Positions 1 through 9,043 are shown, counted from the first letter of the stretch. The stretch is DNA of 64,000 nt from Nocardia takedensis NBRC 100417 (GCF_000308695.1 NZ_BAGG01000031.1:43944-107943), one strand, 5' to 3'. Made by a program: numbers and translations. Notes: generated by a model not told the origin, from the letters alone.

Positions 1-1968
1 CAGCGTTTGTTCCTGATGCTCCAAGGGAAGGAATTGCCCGAGGCGGATGCCGACGACGATCTGGACGGCGACTCGGTCGAGCCCGATGGGCCGGTGGACG
101 CGGTCTACAACCCGGACGTACCGCCGGAGTCGTTCGACCTGATCATCGTCGATGAATGCCATCGTTCCATCTACGGGCGCTGGCGGGCGGTGCTCGACTA
201 CTTCGACGCCCCGATCATCGGACTGACCGCCACCCCGACGAAGCAGACTCTCGGCTTCTTCGACCGGAACCTGGTCAGCGAGTACACGTACGAGGAGTCG
301 GTGATCGACGGGGTCAACGTTCCGTTCGACGTCTACAAGATCCGGACGCGAATCACCGAGGAGGGGGCCACCATCGAGGCGAGAACGGTGGTCCCTGTGC
401 GCGACCGCCGTACTCGGGCTCAACGCTATCTCGAGCTGGACGAGGACTTCTCGTACACCGGCGAGGCGATCGGCAAGGATGTGATCACCGAGGACCAGAT
501 CCGACTGGTGCTCACGACGTTTCGGGACCGCCTCTACACCGAGATCTTCCCCGGCCGTTCGGCGGTGCCGAAGACCCTCATCTTCGCGAAGACCGATGCG
601 CACGCGGACATGGTCGTCGAGCAGGTGCGCGAGGTTTTCGACGAGAGTGCCGACTTCGCCGCGAAGATCACTTACAAGTCGAAGGGTGAGGGCAATGATC
701 CCAGGCGACTGTTGCAAGACTTCCGCAACAGCCCGTCGTTGCGGGTCGCGGTCACAGTGGACATGATCGCCACAGGCACTGACGTGCGCGCGATCGAGTG
801 CGTGTTCTTTCTGCGGTCGGTCCGTTCCGCGGTGTACTTCGAGCAGATGAAGGGCCGCGGCTCCCGGATCATCGGGGCGGATGACTACGCGGCGCTGACT
901 CCGGATGTCCCCAAGGGCGTCAAGAAGGACCGGTTCGTCATCATCGACGCGGTCGGTGTCACCGACTCGCCACTGGTGGATGTGACGCCGATGGAGCGCG
1001 CCCCCTCGGTGTCACTGGAGAAACTGCTACAGAAGGCGGGCACCCTGACGATCACGCCCGACGAGGCGTCCAGCTTGGCGGTGCGGCTGGCGAAGCTGGC
1101 CTCGCAACTCGACCCCGCGGAGTCCGCCGAACTGGCCGAAGCCGCAGGCGGAGTCGAGTTGCGTGAGATCGCGAAGCGGATCGCGGACGCCAGTGACAGC
1201 GACGCCGTGCTCTCCGCCGAGCGGCGTGGCGGGAACGCGGAAGTGGCCGAGCAGATTCACGACGGCATCGCCCCGCTCGCAGGCAACCCGGAGCTGCGCC
1301 GGGCGATCCTCGACATCCGCCGCAAGAAGGACCTGATCTTCGATCAGGTCAACGCGGACACACTGCTCGGCACCGACCGTGTCGCCTACGGCAAGGGCAC
1401 GCACGAGCCGGTCCGTTCGTTCCGCGAGTACCTGGCCGAGCACCGAGACGAGATCGCGGTGCTGCAAGTGTTGTACGGCAGCGCTCCTGGCCGACCGACG
1501 TACGCGCAACTCAAGGCCCTCGCCGAGAAGGTGGCGCGGGTGCCCGCGATCGGAAGCATCGAAGCGTTGTGGCAGGCCTACGCCGACCTCGGCGAATTGG
1601 CCGACCCGGAGCACAAGGTCGAGGTGCCGGATCTCGTGTCGATCCTGCGGTTCGAGCTGGCCAAGGACGCCGGCGTGGGAAGCGACTCGAAGATCCGGCC
1701 TTTCGCCTCCGAGGTGGAGGACCGGCTCGCGGCCTTGCTGGCCGAGCAGCAGCGGAGAGGCGTCGAGTTCACCGGCGAGCAGCGTCGCTGGCTCGGCGTC
1801 ATCGTGGATGTGGTGAAAACCAACGTCGCAGTGGAGATCGCCGACCTCGACCAGATACCGTTCAGCGACCTCGGTGGCAGCCAGCGGTTCGCGACCGACT
1901 TCAAGATCACGAGTAGAGAGGCAGCCTTGCAGTTGCTGGATGAGCTGAATACGGAACTGATCGCATGA
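1..1968 (+). CDS. hsdR: Type I restriction enzyme R subunit, 3' part (5' end outside window)
   Basis: Motor and endonuclease subunit of a type I restriction-modification complex; it translocates DNA and cuts when the target is unmethylated. The frame is open from base 1, so the gene starts upstream, and the usual N-terminal nuclease domain and Walker A motif are not visible. Seen here: helicase motif II (DECH, about residue 51 of the visible part), motif III-like LTATPT (about 76) and motif VI-like QMKGRGSR (about 281), followed by a long C-terminal region as in EcoEI-type R subunits. The stop overlaps the hsdS start by 4 nt (ATGA), which points to translational coupling. The truncation is only the window edge. 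Confidence 0.93.
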   Translation, partial: QRLFLMLQGKELPEADADDDLDGDSVEPDGPVDAVYNPDVPPESFDLIIVDECHRSIYGRWRAVLDYFDAPIIGLTATPTKQTLGFFDRNLVSEYTYEESVIDGVNVPFDVYKIRTRITEEGATIEARTVVPVRDRRTRAQRYLELDEDFSYTGEAIGKDVITEDQIRLVLTTFRDRLYTEIFPGRSAVPKTLIFAKTDAHADMVVEQVREVFDESADFAAKITYKSKGEGNDPRRLLQDFRNSPSLRVAVTVDMIATGTDVRAIECVFFLRSVRSAVYFEQMKGRGSRIIGADDYAALTPDVPKGVKKDRFVIIDAVGVTDSPLVDVTPMERAPSVSLEKLLQKAGTLTITPDEASSLAVRLAKLASQLDPAESAELAEAAGGVELREIAKRIADASDSDAVLSAERRGGNAEVAEQIHDGIAPLAGNPELRRAILDIRRKKDLIFDQVNADTLLGTDRVAYGKGTHEPVRSFREYLAEHRDEIAVLQVLYGSAPGRPTYAQLKALAEKVARVPAIGSIEALWQAYADLGELADPEHKVEVPDLVSILRFELAKDAGVGSDSKIRPFASEVEDRLAALLAEQQRRGVEFTGEQRRWLGVIVDVVKTNVAVEIADLDQIPFSDLGGSQRFATDFKITSREAALQLLDELNTELIA

Positions 1969-3275
1969 TGGAGCGAACTCTGCCGACGGGGTGGATGTGG
2001 ACGACGTTGGGCGACGTAGCCGTTGTCTCACCACGAGATCCGGCACTTGTTTTCGGCGCGCAATTCGTCACGATGAGCGCGGTCGAAGTGGGATCACGCC
2101 ACCCGGTCTCGTACGAGCAGCGCGGTAGCCGCGCTGGGGTTCGTGCGCGCTGCAATGATGTGCTCTTCGCGCGAATTACTCCCTGTCTTGAGAACGGCAA
2201 GGTTGCACTGCTGCCGCCCGATGCGCCGCCGACCGGCGGTAGTACCGAATTCATCGTCATCCGCCCAACATCCGCTGTCGATCCCGTATTTCTCTACTAC
2301 TGGTGTTTACATCCGGACGTGAGGGACGACGCTCAGCATCAAATGGCCGGTGTCACCGGGCGTATGCGACTTGCGGGGAGCGATCTGTCGAAGTTCGATT
2401 TCCCACTACCCCCAATCGCCGAGCAGCGGCGCATCGTCGAGGTTCTCGAAGATCATCTCTCCCGCTTGGACGTGGCCGAGCAAGGCGTTTCCGACGTGCA
2501 TCGGCGAACATCGAGACTCGTTCGTAGGCTGATCGCGTCTCGAGTCGGGTGCCCATGGCCTGCCCATTGGTCCGTGCGAACCGTAGCGGAAGCGGGCCGG
2601 ATCGACCTCGGTCGTCAACGACACCCCGACTGGCACGATGGTGAACACATGCGTCCCTACCTGCGAGTCGCCAATGTATTCGAAGACCGACTCGACCTTT
2701 CCGACGTGATGGAGATGGATTTCCCGCCGGAGGTTTTCGAGCGATTCCGTCTCGTTCCCGGCGATATCCTCTTGAATGAGGGGCAGAGCCCGCATCTGCT
2801 CGGTCGACCCGCGATGTATCGTGGGAATCCGCCAGAGATCGCTTTCACCAATAGCTTGATTCGTTTCCGAGCCGTCGAAGATGTGCTTCCTGAATGGGCC
2901 CTTATGGTTTTTCGGCACTATATGCATTCAGGCAGATTTACCAAGGAGGTGCGAATCACTACCAATATCGCGCATCTTTCCGTGAACCGCTTCAAGACGA
3001 TCGAGTTCCCTGTACCGCCGACAATCGAGCAACAGGCCATACTTTCGGCCCTCGAACGTGATCTCGAGCAGGCGCGAAGACTCGAAACGGGGTTGCCGAC
3101 GATTCGGTCGAAGTCTGCCGCGCTCCGCCGCTCCCTCCTTCGCGCGGCATTCAACGGCGAACTGGTCGACCAAGACCCCACCGACGAGCCCGCCGACCTC
3201 ACGCTGGCGACAATCAAGGATCAGCAGCCGAGTGGCGTGCCGCGTCGAAGCCGGAAAGCGGTGGCCGCGAATTGA
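1965..3275 (+). CDS. hsdS: Type I restriction-modification specificity subunit
   Basis: DNA-recognition subunit that sets the target for both HsdM methylation and HsdR cleavage. The 436 residues show the two-TRD plan: TRD1, then a central conserved segment with PLPPIAEQRRIVEVLE, then TRD2, then a second conserved segment with PVPPTIEQQAILSALE. Each conserved segment leads into a helical spacer. The ATG overlaps the hsdR stop. TRD-coding DNA (roughly 2040-3050) is visibly more A/T-rich than the flanking hsdR and hsdM, as expected for the variable, often exchanged part of type I systems. The recognition sequence cannot be deduced. Confidence 0.93.
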   Translation: MMERTLPTGWMWTTLGDVAVVSPRDPALVFGAQFVTMSAVEVGSRHPVSYEQRGSRAGVRARCNDVLFARITPCLENGKVALLPPDAPPTGGSTEFIVIRPTSAVDPVFLYYWCLHPDVRDDAQHQMAGVTGRMRLAGSDLSKFDFPLPPIAEQRRIVEVLEDHLSRLDVAEQGVSDVHRRTSRLVRRLIASRVGCPWPAHWSVRTVAEAGRIDLGRQRHPDWHDGEHMRPYLRVANVFEDRLDLSDVMEMDFPPEVFERFRLVPGDILLNEGQSPHLLGRPAMYRGNPPEIAFTNSLIRFRAVEDVLPEWALMVFRHYMHSGRFTKEVRITTNIAHLSVNRFKTIEFPVPPTIEQQAILSALERDLEQARRLETGLPTIRSKSAALRRSLLRAAFNGELVDQDPTDEPADLTLATIKDQQPSGVPRRSRKAVAAN

Positions 3276-3369
3276 CCGGGTCCCGGCGTGCACATCCGAC
3301 ACGGTCTCGGGTCTTCGGCTCTTCTTCTCGAGATGAGGTCCGCAGCCACGGCTTCGATACCGGTACGGC

Positions 3370-3375
3370 TACCCT
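3370..3375 (+). promoter_or_regulatory. Putative -10 box of hsdM (leaderless)
   Basis: TACCCT lies 6 nt before the GTG start of hsdM and there is no Shine-Dalgarno sequence, the arrangement of leaderless actinobacterial genes. No convincing -35 is visible. It would let the methyltransferase be made independently of hsdR-hsdS. Confidence 0.45.
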
Positions 3376-3381
3376 CGACCG

Positions 3382-4896
3382 GTGAGCAACGCCGCGGAAC
3401 TGCGCCGCCTCGTCGACAAACTCTGGAGCTACTGCGACGTCCTGCGGGATGCCGGAGTCTCCGCCATCGATTACGTTGAGCAGCTCAGCTTCCTGCTGTT
3501 CCTGAAGATGGCGGACGAGCGCCAGCGGAACTTCATGAACCCGGTTCAGATCCTACCGGCGAGCCTCGACATCTCGTGGGGCCGCCTCACGGACCTCGAC
3601 GGTGTCGCGCTCGAGGCGGAGTACCGCCGAATTCTGAGCGAACTCGGAAAAGAGACCACCAACCTCGGTGTCGTCTTCCGTAAGGCGCAAAACCGGATTC
3701 AGGAACCGGCGCTGTTGCGCAAGCTCGTGGTGGACCTGATCGGGTCCGAGAACTGGTCGAGTATCGGCGGCGACCTCAACGGCGACGCCTACGAGGGGCT
3801 CTTGCAGAAGTCCGCCTCGGATGTGAAGTCCGGCGCGGGTCAGTACTTCACCCCGCGCACGCTTATCCACGCCATCGTGGATGTGATGCGCCCGACACCG
3901 GCCGAGACCATCGTCGACCCCGCGTGCGGAACGGGCGGATTCCTGCTGGCCGCGGTCGATTACCTGCGCGCCCATCACAACGACTCCATCACCCCCGAAC
4001 AGCGCACAGCGCTGAGCGAGGGGCGGACCGTCCGCGGCGTCGAACTGGTCGACGGCACCGCCCGGCTCGCGACGATGAACATGTTTCTGCATGGCATCGG
4101 GCAGGCGACCGGCGACCCGGTGATCGACGTTCACGACGCACTGGCGACGAAACCCGCCCGCTCGGCCTCGATGGTGCTGGCCAATCCACCCTTCGGGAAG
4201 AAGTCGTCGATCACCGTCGTCGGGGACGACGGCCGGGCCGAGCGCGAGGATGTCGCCTACAACCGTCAGGACTTCTGGGTCACGACCACGAACAAGCAAC
4301 TCAACTTCGTCCAGCACATCGCGTCGCTCCTCGCGATCGACGGCCGTGCTGCGGTGGTCGTGCCGGACAATGTGCTGTTCGAGGGTGGCGCCGGTGAGCA
4401 GATCCGCAGGCGCCTGCTCAAGGAGTACGACGTCCACACTCTGCTACGGCTGCCGACGGGAATCTTCTACGCGGGCGGCGTCAAGGCGAATGTGCTGTTC
4501 TTCGATCGCAAACAGGCTCGGCCTGGCCAACCGTGGACGGACAAGTTGTGGGTTTACGACTTCCGTACCGGCGAACACTTCACCCTCAAGCAGCGGCCGC
4601 TGCGTGACGAGCACCTTGCCCCGTTCATCGAGGCGTTCAACGCCGACGACCGATCCGCTCGGATCGAGTCCGAGCGATTCAAGCCCTATGCGTACGACGA
4701 GCTGATCGCCAGGGACAAGGCGAACCTCGACATCACGTGGCTCAAGGACCCATCGCTGACCGATGCCGACGACGGAGTCCCGCCGGAGATCCTCGCGCAA
4801 GAGATCGTGGAGGACCTGACCGCCGCACTCGCCGAGTTCTCCGCCGTCGCCGACGCGTTGGCGGCCCGCGCCACCGAGGTCGCGAATCGGGACTGA
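3382..4896 (+). CDS. hsdM: Type I restriction-modification methyltransferase subunit
   Basis: N6-adenine DNA methyltransferase subunit that joins HsdS as the modification enzyme and with HsdR as the restriction enzyme. The 504 residues carry an N-terminal helical HsdM domain, the S-adenosylmethionine-binding motif DPACGTGGFL (about residue 178) and the catalytic NPPFG motif (about 266). Length is normal. It begins with GTG 106 bp after hsdS, with its own TANNNT box rather than a ribosome site. Gene order R-S-M is less common than R-M-S or M-S-R. Confidence 0.94.
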   Translation: MSNAAELRRLVDKLWSYCDVLRDAGVSAIDYVEQLSFLLFLKMADERQRNFMNPVQILPASLDISWGRLTDLDGVALEAEYRRILSELGKETTNLGVVFRKAQNRIQEPALLRKLVVDLIGSENWSSIGGDLNGDAYEGLLQKSASDVKSGAGQYFTPRTLIHAIVDVMRPTPAETIVDPACGTGGFLLAAVDYLRAHHNDSITPEQRTALSEGRTVRGVELVDGTARLATMNMFLHGIGQATGDPVIDVHDALATKPARSASMVLANPPFGKKSSITVVGDDGRAEREDVAYNRQDFWVTTTNKQLNFVQHIASLLAIDGRAAVVVPDNVLFEGGAGEQIRRRLLKEYDVHTLLRLPTGIFYAGGVKANVLFFDRKQARPGQPWTDKLWVYDFRTGEHFTLKQRPLRDEHLAPFIEAFNADDRSARIESERFKPYAYDELIARDKANLDITWLKDPSLTDADDGVPPEILAQEIVEDLTAALAEFSAVADALAARATEVANRD

Positions 4897-5650
4897 ATCG
4901 GCGGCGGCCGGTATGAGCGAAGGCGTTCACACCTACTCGCGCAGTTCCGAGAGACGCGTTTGACCCGTGCGCGTGCTGGTCGGCGCGCCACATAGAGACG
5001 GGGCAAGGGAAGTCCCGACTGAGATCCCCCACCGTCTACCGCACATGCCGCCAAGGGGCGAGGACCAATCATTCGCGCAACGATGCCCATGGGATGGAGT
5101 CGAACTCGCGTCGCTCGGCATGGCAATCCCGGCAGCCGTCATGGGTGCGATCGCGCGTGCTCGCCGGCACGAGCAGAAGTCGCTTCGAGCGCACGGGAGC
5201 GATCCTCGGGTGTACTCGGTGAGCACACCCGTGGAGCATCAGCCGCCCATATCACCATGCCCGCAGACAGCTCCGACCGTCAAGACTTCTTCGAGCGAAG
5301 CCCGAACATAAGACGGCGAAAACCCAGGTGTCTGATCGTCGATCGTCCGGATCTGGGACGGCTGCGCCTGGCAGAGCAAACCCGGCGGCCGGACGCGTCG
5401 ACAGCGAGCGGGGCAGGGAGACCGTGATGTAAAGCAGGCATGCGGCATTCATTCTCGTGCCAGCGCGCTGATCCACCCAACGTCCATCTATCCTGATTCT
5501 GCGCGTTCGTGCCACTTTTCGAGTCGGTGATGCGATTGGTCCCGCAGGTGGACAAGCTGTTCTGGTGTCCGTGCCCGGCCGCCCTGGTGGTGGACGGCGG
5601 CGATCTGACCTTGCTTGTGCCGAAGGTTCGCAGATCGCCAGTGCCGGGTG
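4897..5650. other. Gap with no recognisable gene
   Basis: About 750 bp between hsdM and the pterin dehydratase. Several short open frames cross it on both strands, but their residue composition is that of out-of-frame GC-rich DNA, none has a convincing ribosome site, and I recognise no family. It may hold degraded remnants. No RNA gene is seen. Confidence 0.5.
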
Positions 5651-5974
5651 CTAAGAGTCTGGGGCCGGCGTTGCTCCCGCGGCGGTTGCGATTCGGTCGA
5701 TGTGCCGTGCGAGCTCGAAGTCCAGTGCGGTCAGTTTCCGTCCGGAGTCGTGGGTCGTGATCCTGAACTCCACTCGCTGCCAGGTGATCAGGATGTCGGG
5801 GTGGTGGCTGACCTCCCGTGCCTTCGCCGCGACGTACACAGCGAGGTGGACGCACTCGTGGTAGGTGTGAGCAAAGGTGCGGGTGATCTCGTCGCCGTCG
5901 CGTTTCCAGCCCGGTAGGGCTGTCAGGGCGGCGGCGATCTGGTCGTCGTCGAGCGCGGGCGGCGGTGTGGTCAT
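5651..5974 (-). CDS. 4a-hydroxytetrahydrobiopterin dehydratase (pterin carbinolamine dehydratase)
   Basis: Small enzyme (107 residues, normal length) that dehydrates 4a-hydroxytetrahydrobiopterin, recycling the pterin cofactor of aromatic amino acid hydroxylases. The family signature is clear: a tryptophan in LPGWKRDGDEI, the active-site run EVSHHPDI, then VEFRITTHDSGRKLT and a final helix with DFELARHID. The start codon overlaps the stop of the upstream regulator gene by 4 nt (ATGA), so it is probably translated as the second gene of that operon. No phenylalanine hydroxylase is in the window, so the local substrate pathway is unknown. Confidence 0.9.
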   Translation of the reverse strand: MTTPPPALDDDQIAAALTALPGWKRDGDEITRTFAHTYHECVHLAVYVAAKAREVSHHPDILITWQRVEFRITTHDSGRKLTALDFELARHIDRIATAAGATPAPDS

Positions 5975-7371
5975 GCGACGGACCCCACGATCGCCCGGAG
6001 TTCACGACCGGCCGAGGTGTTCGCCCACTGGTGCGAATGCGTGGGGAGCGCCTTCAGCTCGCGGCGGAGTCTGGCCGATCCTGTTCGTCCGAGTACCTCG
6101 ACTGCTTCGGCGGCTGCCCAGACAGCGCGGTCGGGGTCTGGCACTTTCGCGAGTGCGGCGGATTGGCGTGCTCGGAACACGGCGTTGTCGCGGCGGGCGA
6201 GTTCGGGCAGGGTGTCGATGATCTCGTCCCACAGCACTACCGCGGCGGCGGCGTCGTGCGCGGTTCCGGTGCGCCCATAGCAGATGGCGCGCTGGACTTG
6301 GATGTGATGAGGGGTCCGGCGGCTGGCGTTTCCCCATGGGTGGTGGTCATCGACTTTGTCGACGAGGTGGGCGGCATCGTCGAGCAGGCGGTCGGCGGTG
6401 GCGCGGTCGCCCAGCATGGCGTGGCCTTGGGCTTCGTGTTGGAGTGCGATCACCCGACATTTCGGGGACAGCTCTCGTTCGGGCGTTCGAGCGGCCCGTG
6501 CGTATTCCACGACTACTCGACCGTCGTCCTGGTCCAGGGCGAGCATCGCCATGTTGGACAGCGCGTAGGAGAGTATCTGCCGATCACCGGATCGGTGGGC
6601 CAGCGCCAGAGTGGTGCAGCGCCATTCCGTCGATGCGGAGAGGTCGCCCGAGTCCTGGTAGAGCCAACCGAGGAGTGCTGCGTAGGCGGCCCCGGTTTCG
6701 AGTAGGTCATGGCGCGTGGGGTCGTCGGTCTCGCTCGCCAGGCGGATGATCAGCTCGGTCTGAGCCCGCACCGTGGGAATCAGGTGAATCGAACCCAGGT
6801 ATGCGTCCGCGGTGTAGTGCCCGGCGAGCTGGGCGCGGAAGTAGTCCACGAGTTCGGGTCGAGAACAGCTGCTTTTCAGCGCGTCGACGGAGTCGCTCGA
6901 CCGGGCGGTGGTACCCGCTCCGAGTGCCAATCCGACTACGGAGCCGGTCATCACCTGGAGAAATGTCTTGCGTTCCACAGGGTCCTCCCATGCCGCGTCT
7001 CGGGCGCTCTCCTGCACGGTAGTCGCGCTCGGATGAGGAACAGAGGTGGTGGTGTAGGGCTGCTGTGGGGATTCGAGGACGAGTTCGGCGCTCGCCGCGC
7101 GGCGGACGTGACGCTCGCGCCAGACCGCTTCGCCTTCGGCCAGGATCTGCTCGAAGCGGGCGCGGTCCTCTGCTGTCGCGCGCTGCTCCAGCGTGGTATC
7201 CAGGATCTCCTGCATTCTGGGGCGAGGAGTGACGGTTCCCAGTCCCGACCGCCAATTGGCGACCGTCGTGGTGTCTATGCCGAGCGTCGCGGCGAAATCA
7301 CGGATCGACCTGCGCATCGCCTCCTGAAGGGCAGCCGCTTCGAAACCGGTCCATTCCCGCCCTCTGACCAT
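5971..7371 (-). CDS. Helix-turn-helix regulator with TPR-like C-terminal region
   Basis: About 466 residues from the chosen ATG at 7371. The first 45 residues form an XRE-type helix-turn-helix (RSIRDFAATLGIDTTTVANW, WRSGLGTVTPRP). A middle segment, KTFLQVMTGSVVGLALGAG, is a short hydrophobic stretch, and the rest is alanine-rich helical repeats typical of the large NsdA-like regulators of Streptomyces and Nocardia that control development or secondary metabolism. The frame is open further upstream to 7596, but that extension runs through a strong inverted repeat and does not look coding. The stop overlaps the pterin dehydratase start. Target and ligand are unknown. Confidence 0.75.
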   Translation of the reverse strand: MVRGREWTGFEAAALQEAMRRSIRDFAATLGIDTTTVANWRSGLGTVTPRPRMQEILDTTLEQRATAEDRARFEQILAEGEAVWRERHVRRAASAELVLESPQQPYTTTSVPHPSATTVQESARDAAWEDPVERKTFLQVMTGSVVGLALGAGTTARSSDSVDALKSSCSRPELVDYFRAQLAGHYTADAYLGSIHLIPTVRAQTELIIRLASETDDPTRHDLLETGAAYAALLGWLYQDSGDLSASTEWRCTTLALAHRSGDRQILSYALSNMAMLALDQDDGRVVVEYARAARTPERELSPKCRVIALQHEAQGHAMLGDRATADRLLDDAAHLVDKVDDHHPWGNASRRTPHHIQVQRAICYGRTGTAHDAAAAVVLWDEIIDTLPELARRDNAVFRARQSAALAKVPDPDRAVWAAAEAVEVLGRTGSARLRRELKALPTHSHQWANTSAGRELRAIVGSVA

Positions 7372-7482
7372 TGATTTTCCTATGTCTCCGACGCTCGTCC
7401 GGGGCAAATTCGCACGCTGTCCGAACGATACCCGAACGCTGTGCCGTATCGACCGACAAACGTTGTGGACCAGGGTGAATGA

Positions 7483-7590
7483 GGTATCCGGCACCGGGGC
7501 GACGCTGCCCCTCCCGCCATTCGGGGCAGCGCATCGGCCGCCGTAATGATGCGGGTGCCGATGGCCGAACAGCCCCCGGTGCCGGATACC
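7483..7590. repeat. Cloverleaf-like nested inverted repeat
   Basis: Perfect 17-bp arms (7483-7499 and 7574-7590, CCCCGGTGCCGGATACC in the right arm) enclose two smaller perfect hairpins: 8-bp arms GCTGCCCC/GGGGCAGC (7504-7511 and 7523-7530) and 7-bp arms CATCGGC/GCCGATG (7532-7538 and 7557-7563). The element lies between the divergent regulator and the gene at 7624. It could be a structured leader RNA, a regulatory DNA site or a small mobile-element remnant; the sequence alone does not decide. Confidence 0.8.
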
Positions 7591-7623
7591 CAGCAACCGA
7601 ACATCGCAGGGGCGGAGGCAATC

Positions 7624-8079
7624 ATGGGGTCTTCCTGGCTCGATTCAGATATTGGCAGTAGTGGCGCGGCGCGGGCGGAGTCGATCGATCGTGTCGGGAG
7701 TGAGGGGAGATTCGCCCTTCGCGCCGCGGCGGAGCGGACGGCGCAGGACGAGTACTACGGTTGTCTCGGCTTTCTGCGGAGCCTGCCGAACGACGAGCGA
7801 ATGGCCGCCTTCGCGGCGCGCCTCGAACAGGCAGGGCCACCGGCTCCGGTATGGCATGACAGCGCGCGTGGGTGGTTGAACTGGCACATCCGCTACGTGC
7901 CCACGGTCGAGGAGTTCGCGCAACTGCTGGAGCGGTTGGCGACCGAGGGGTTGTTGACCAGCGTCGAAGCTGCTTCTTATACGGGGACTTCGGCTGCCGA
8001 AGCGGTCGCCGAGATCGCGGCCAAGGTGCAGGCCATCGACGCCATATCCCGGGCTCACGACCGTGGGCAGGTCTCGTGA
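7624..8079 (+). CDS. Hypothetical protein, about 151 residues
   Basis: I do not recognise a family. The start ATG at 7624 follows a GGGGCGGAGG-like ribosome site; an in-frame ATG further upstream (7546) lies inside the inverted repeat and is less likely. The protein is acidic and mostly helical, with a motif rich in W and H in the middle (PVWHDSARGWLNWHIRYVPTVEEFAQLLERLA) and no signal peptide or membrane segment. It is divergent from the regulator gene and overlaps the next gene by 17 nt, so the two were probably one operon. Confidence 0.6.
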   Translation: MGSSWLDSDIGSSGAARAESIDRVGSEGRFALRAAAERTAQDEYYGCLGFLRSLPNDERMAAFAARLEQAGPPAPVWHDSARGWLNWHIRYVPTVEEFAQLLERLATEGLLTSVEAASYTGTSAAEAVAEIAAKVQAIDAISRAHDRGQVS

Positions 8080-8565
8080 GCGACACCGCTGTTCCCGCTG
8101 CCGGTACTACCGCAGCGCGTGCCAGCTCCCGGCGGTCGTGGATCCGAAGACCGGAAGCATCAGTTTCCGTACCGGAATGGTGTGGGCACTCGAGATGTCC
8201 TCGGAGGTGGCGCAATTGGTCAAGATCGATCTGGATCGCCGACGCCTCGGCGGTGGACCGATCATCAGCCACCCGCGCGGTGCGCAGTGGACTTTTTTGG
8301 TTCCTCCGACATTCCCGCCGGCGTCATCGCGCGCGATGAATCGCTGTGGGGTGACAGGGTGCGGTTGCTCGCGCGCGGCGAACTGGTCGGGTTGCCGTCA
8401 CCGTCGGGGTGCGGGGTGTTCTATCGCGGGTGGATTCACGCCGCTCACAGCCCGCACCGGCCATCGGGGTTGGCAGTGGTCGAGTCCGCCCGGTCGGTGT
8501 TGCGGGCGATGACCCCGGTGGAGACGACCGCGGAACTGCCCGCGATCACCACCGCACACGATTAA
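8063..8565 (+). pseudogene. Frameshifted hypothetical gene with N-terminal CxxC motif
   Basis: Two overlapping frames each hold half of what looks like one protein. The first frame (GTG at 8063) gives a Cys-containing start (CSRCRYYRSAC), then PAVVDPKTGSISFRTG, DLDRRRLGGGPIISHPRG and WTFLVPP. The second frame continues with DIPAGVIARDESLW, LPSPSGCGVFYRGWI and RPSGLAVVESARSV, ending at 8565. Joining them requires a -1 shift, or one extra base, near 8290-8310. From memory of similar actinobacterial proteins, WTF-x4-DIP should be continuous in one frame. Causes to separate: sequencing error, true mutation, or slippage at the run of six T (8292-8297). Function is unknown. Confidence 0.65.
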
Positions 8566-8749
8566 AGCCATCCCCATGACCATGTCGCGTTATCCGGCCG
8601 GGGCGCGGCGTGTGGTGTCAGGGAATTTCGCGGAACCCCGACCGTGCGGGGAGCGATGTGCCTGCAACTCCGGTCACATCGGGTGCCTTCCGCGAAGGAA
8701 TCCCGCTCTCCCGGCTGATCCAGTGTTCGCGAAAAGGAGGGTAGAACTG

Positions 8750-9043
8750 TTGTCACTGAGAGCGATCGGACTGCTACACCTCGGCTTCGCCGACGAGATC
8801 CTGTCGTCGCAGACCACCATCGAAGCCCTTGCCGAACGGTATGAGTACACGCTGGTGAACATCCTGTCGATCGACTACGACACCTTCGTGCCGACCACGC
8901 TCATCGTCGACACCGCCGCCAAGGCCCGAGCTGCGGTGATAATCGCCGCCGACTTGGAACACTTCGGCACCGCCTACAAGGCCGTGCCCCGCGTCTGTCC
9001 CGTGCTGTTACCGACCGGACTCATCCCCGCCCACGTTGCCTAA
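8750..9043 (+). CDS. Hypothetical protein, 97 residues
   Basis: Unrecognised small protein. The TTG start at 8750 is chosen because a strong ribosome site (AAAAGGAGGG) ends about 9 nt before it; the frame is open further upstream but the residues there look non-coding. The sequence alternates hydrophobic strands and helices (LGFADEILSSQTTIEALAERYEYTLVNILSIDYD; KARAAVIIAADLEHFG), resembling a small alpha/beta domain somewhat like the N-terminus of serine resolvases, but the catalytic serine context is not evident. It lies in an accessory stretch of unrecognised small genes. Confidence 0.6.
   Translation: MSLRAIGLLHLGFADEILSSQTTIEALAERYEYTLVNILSIDYDTFVPTTLIVDTAAKARAAVIIAADLEHFGTAYKAVPRVCPVLLPTGLIPAHVA

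Noticed and set aside
4933..5448. Short open frames in the gap after hsdM as small genes
   Set aside because: No ribosome site, no family resemblance, and overlapping frames on both strands with similar length, as expected by chance in GC-rich DNA.
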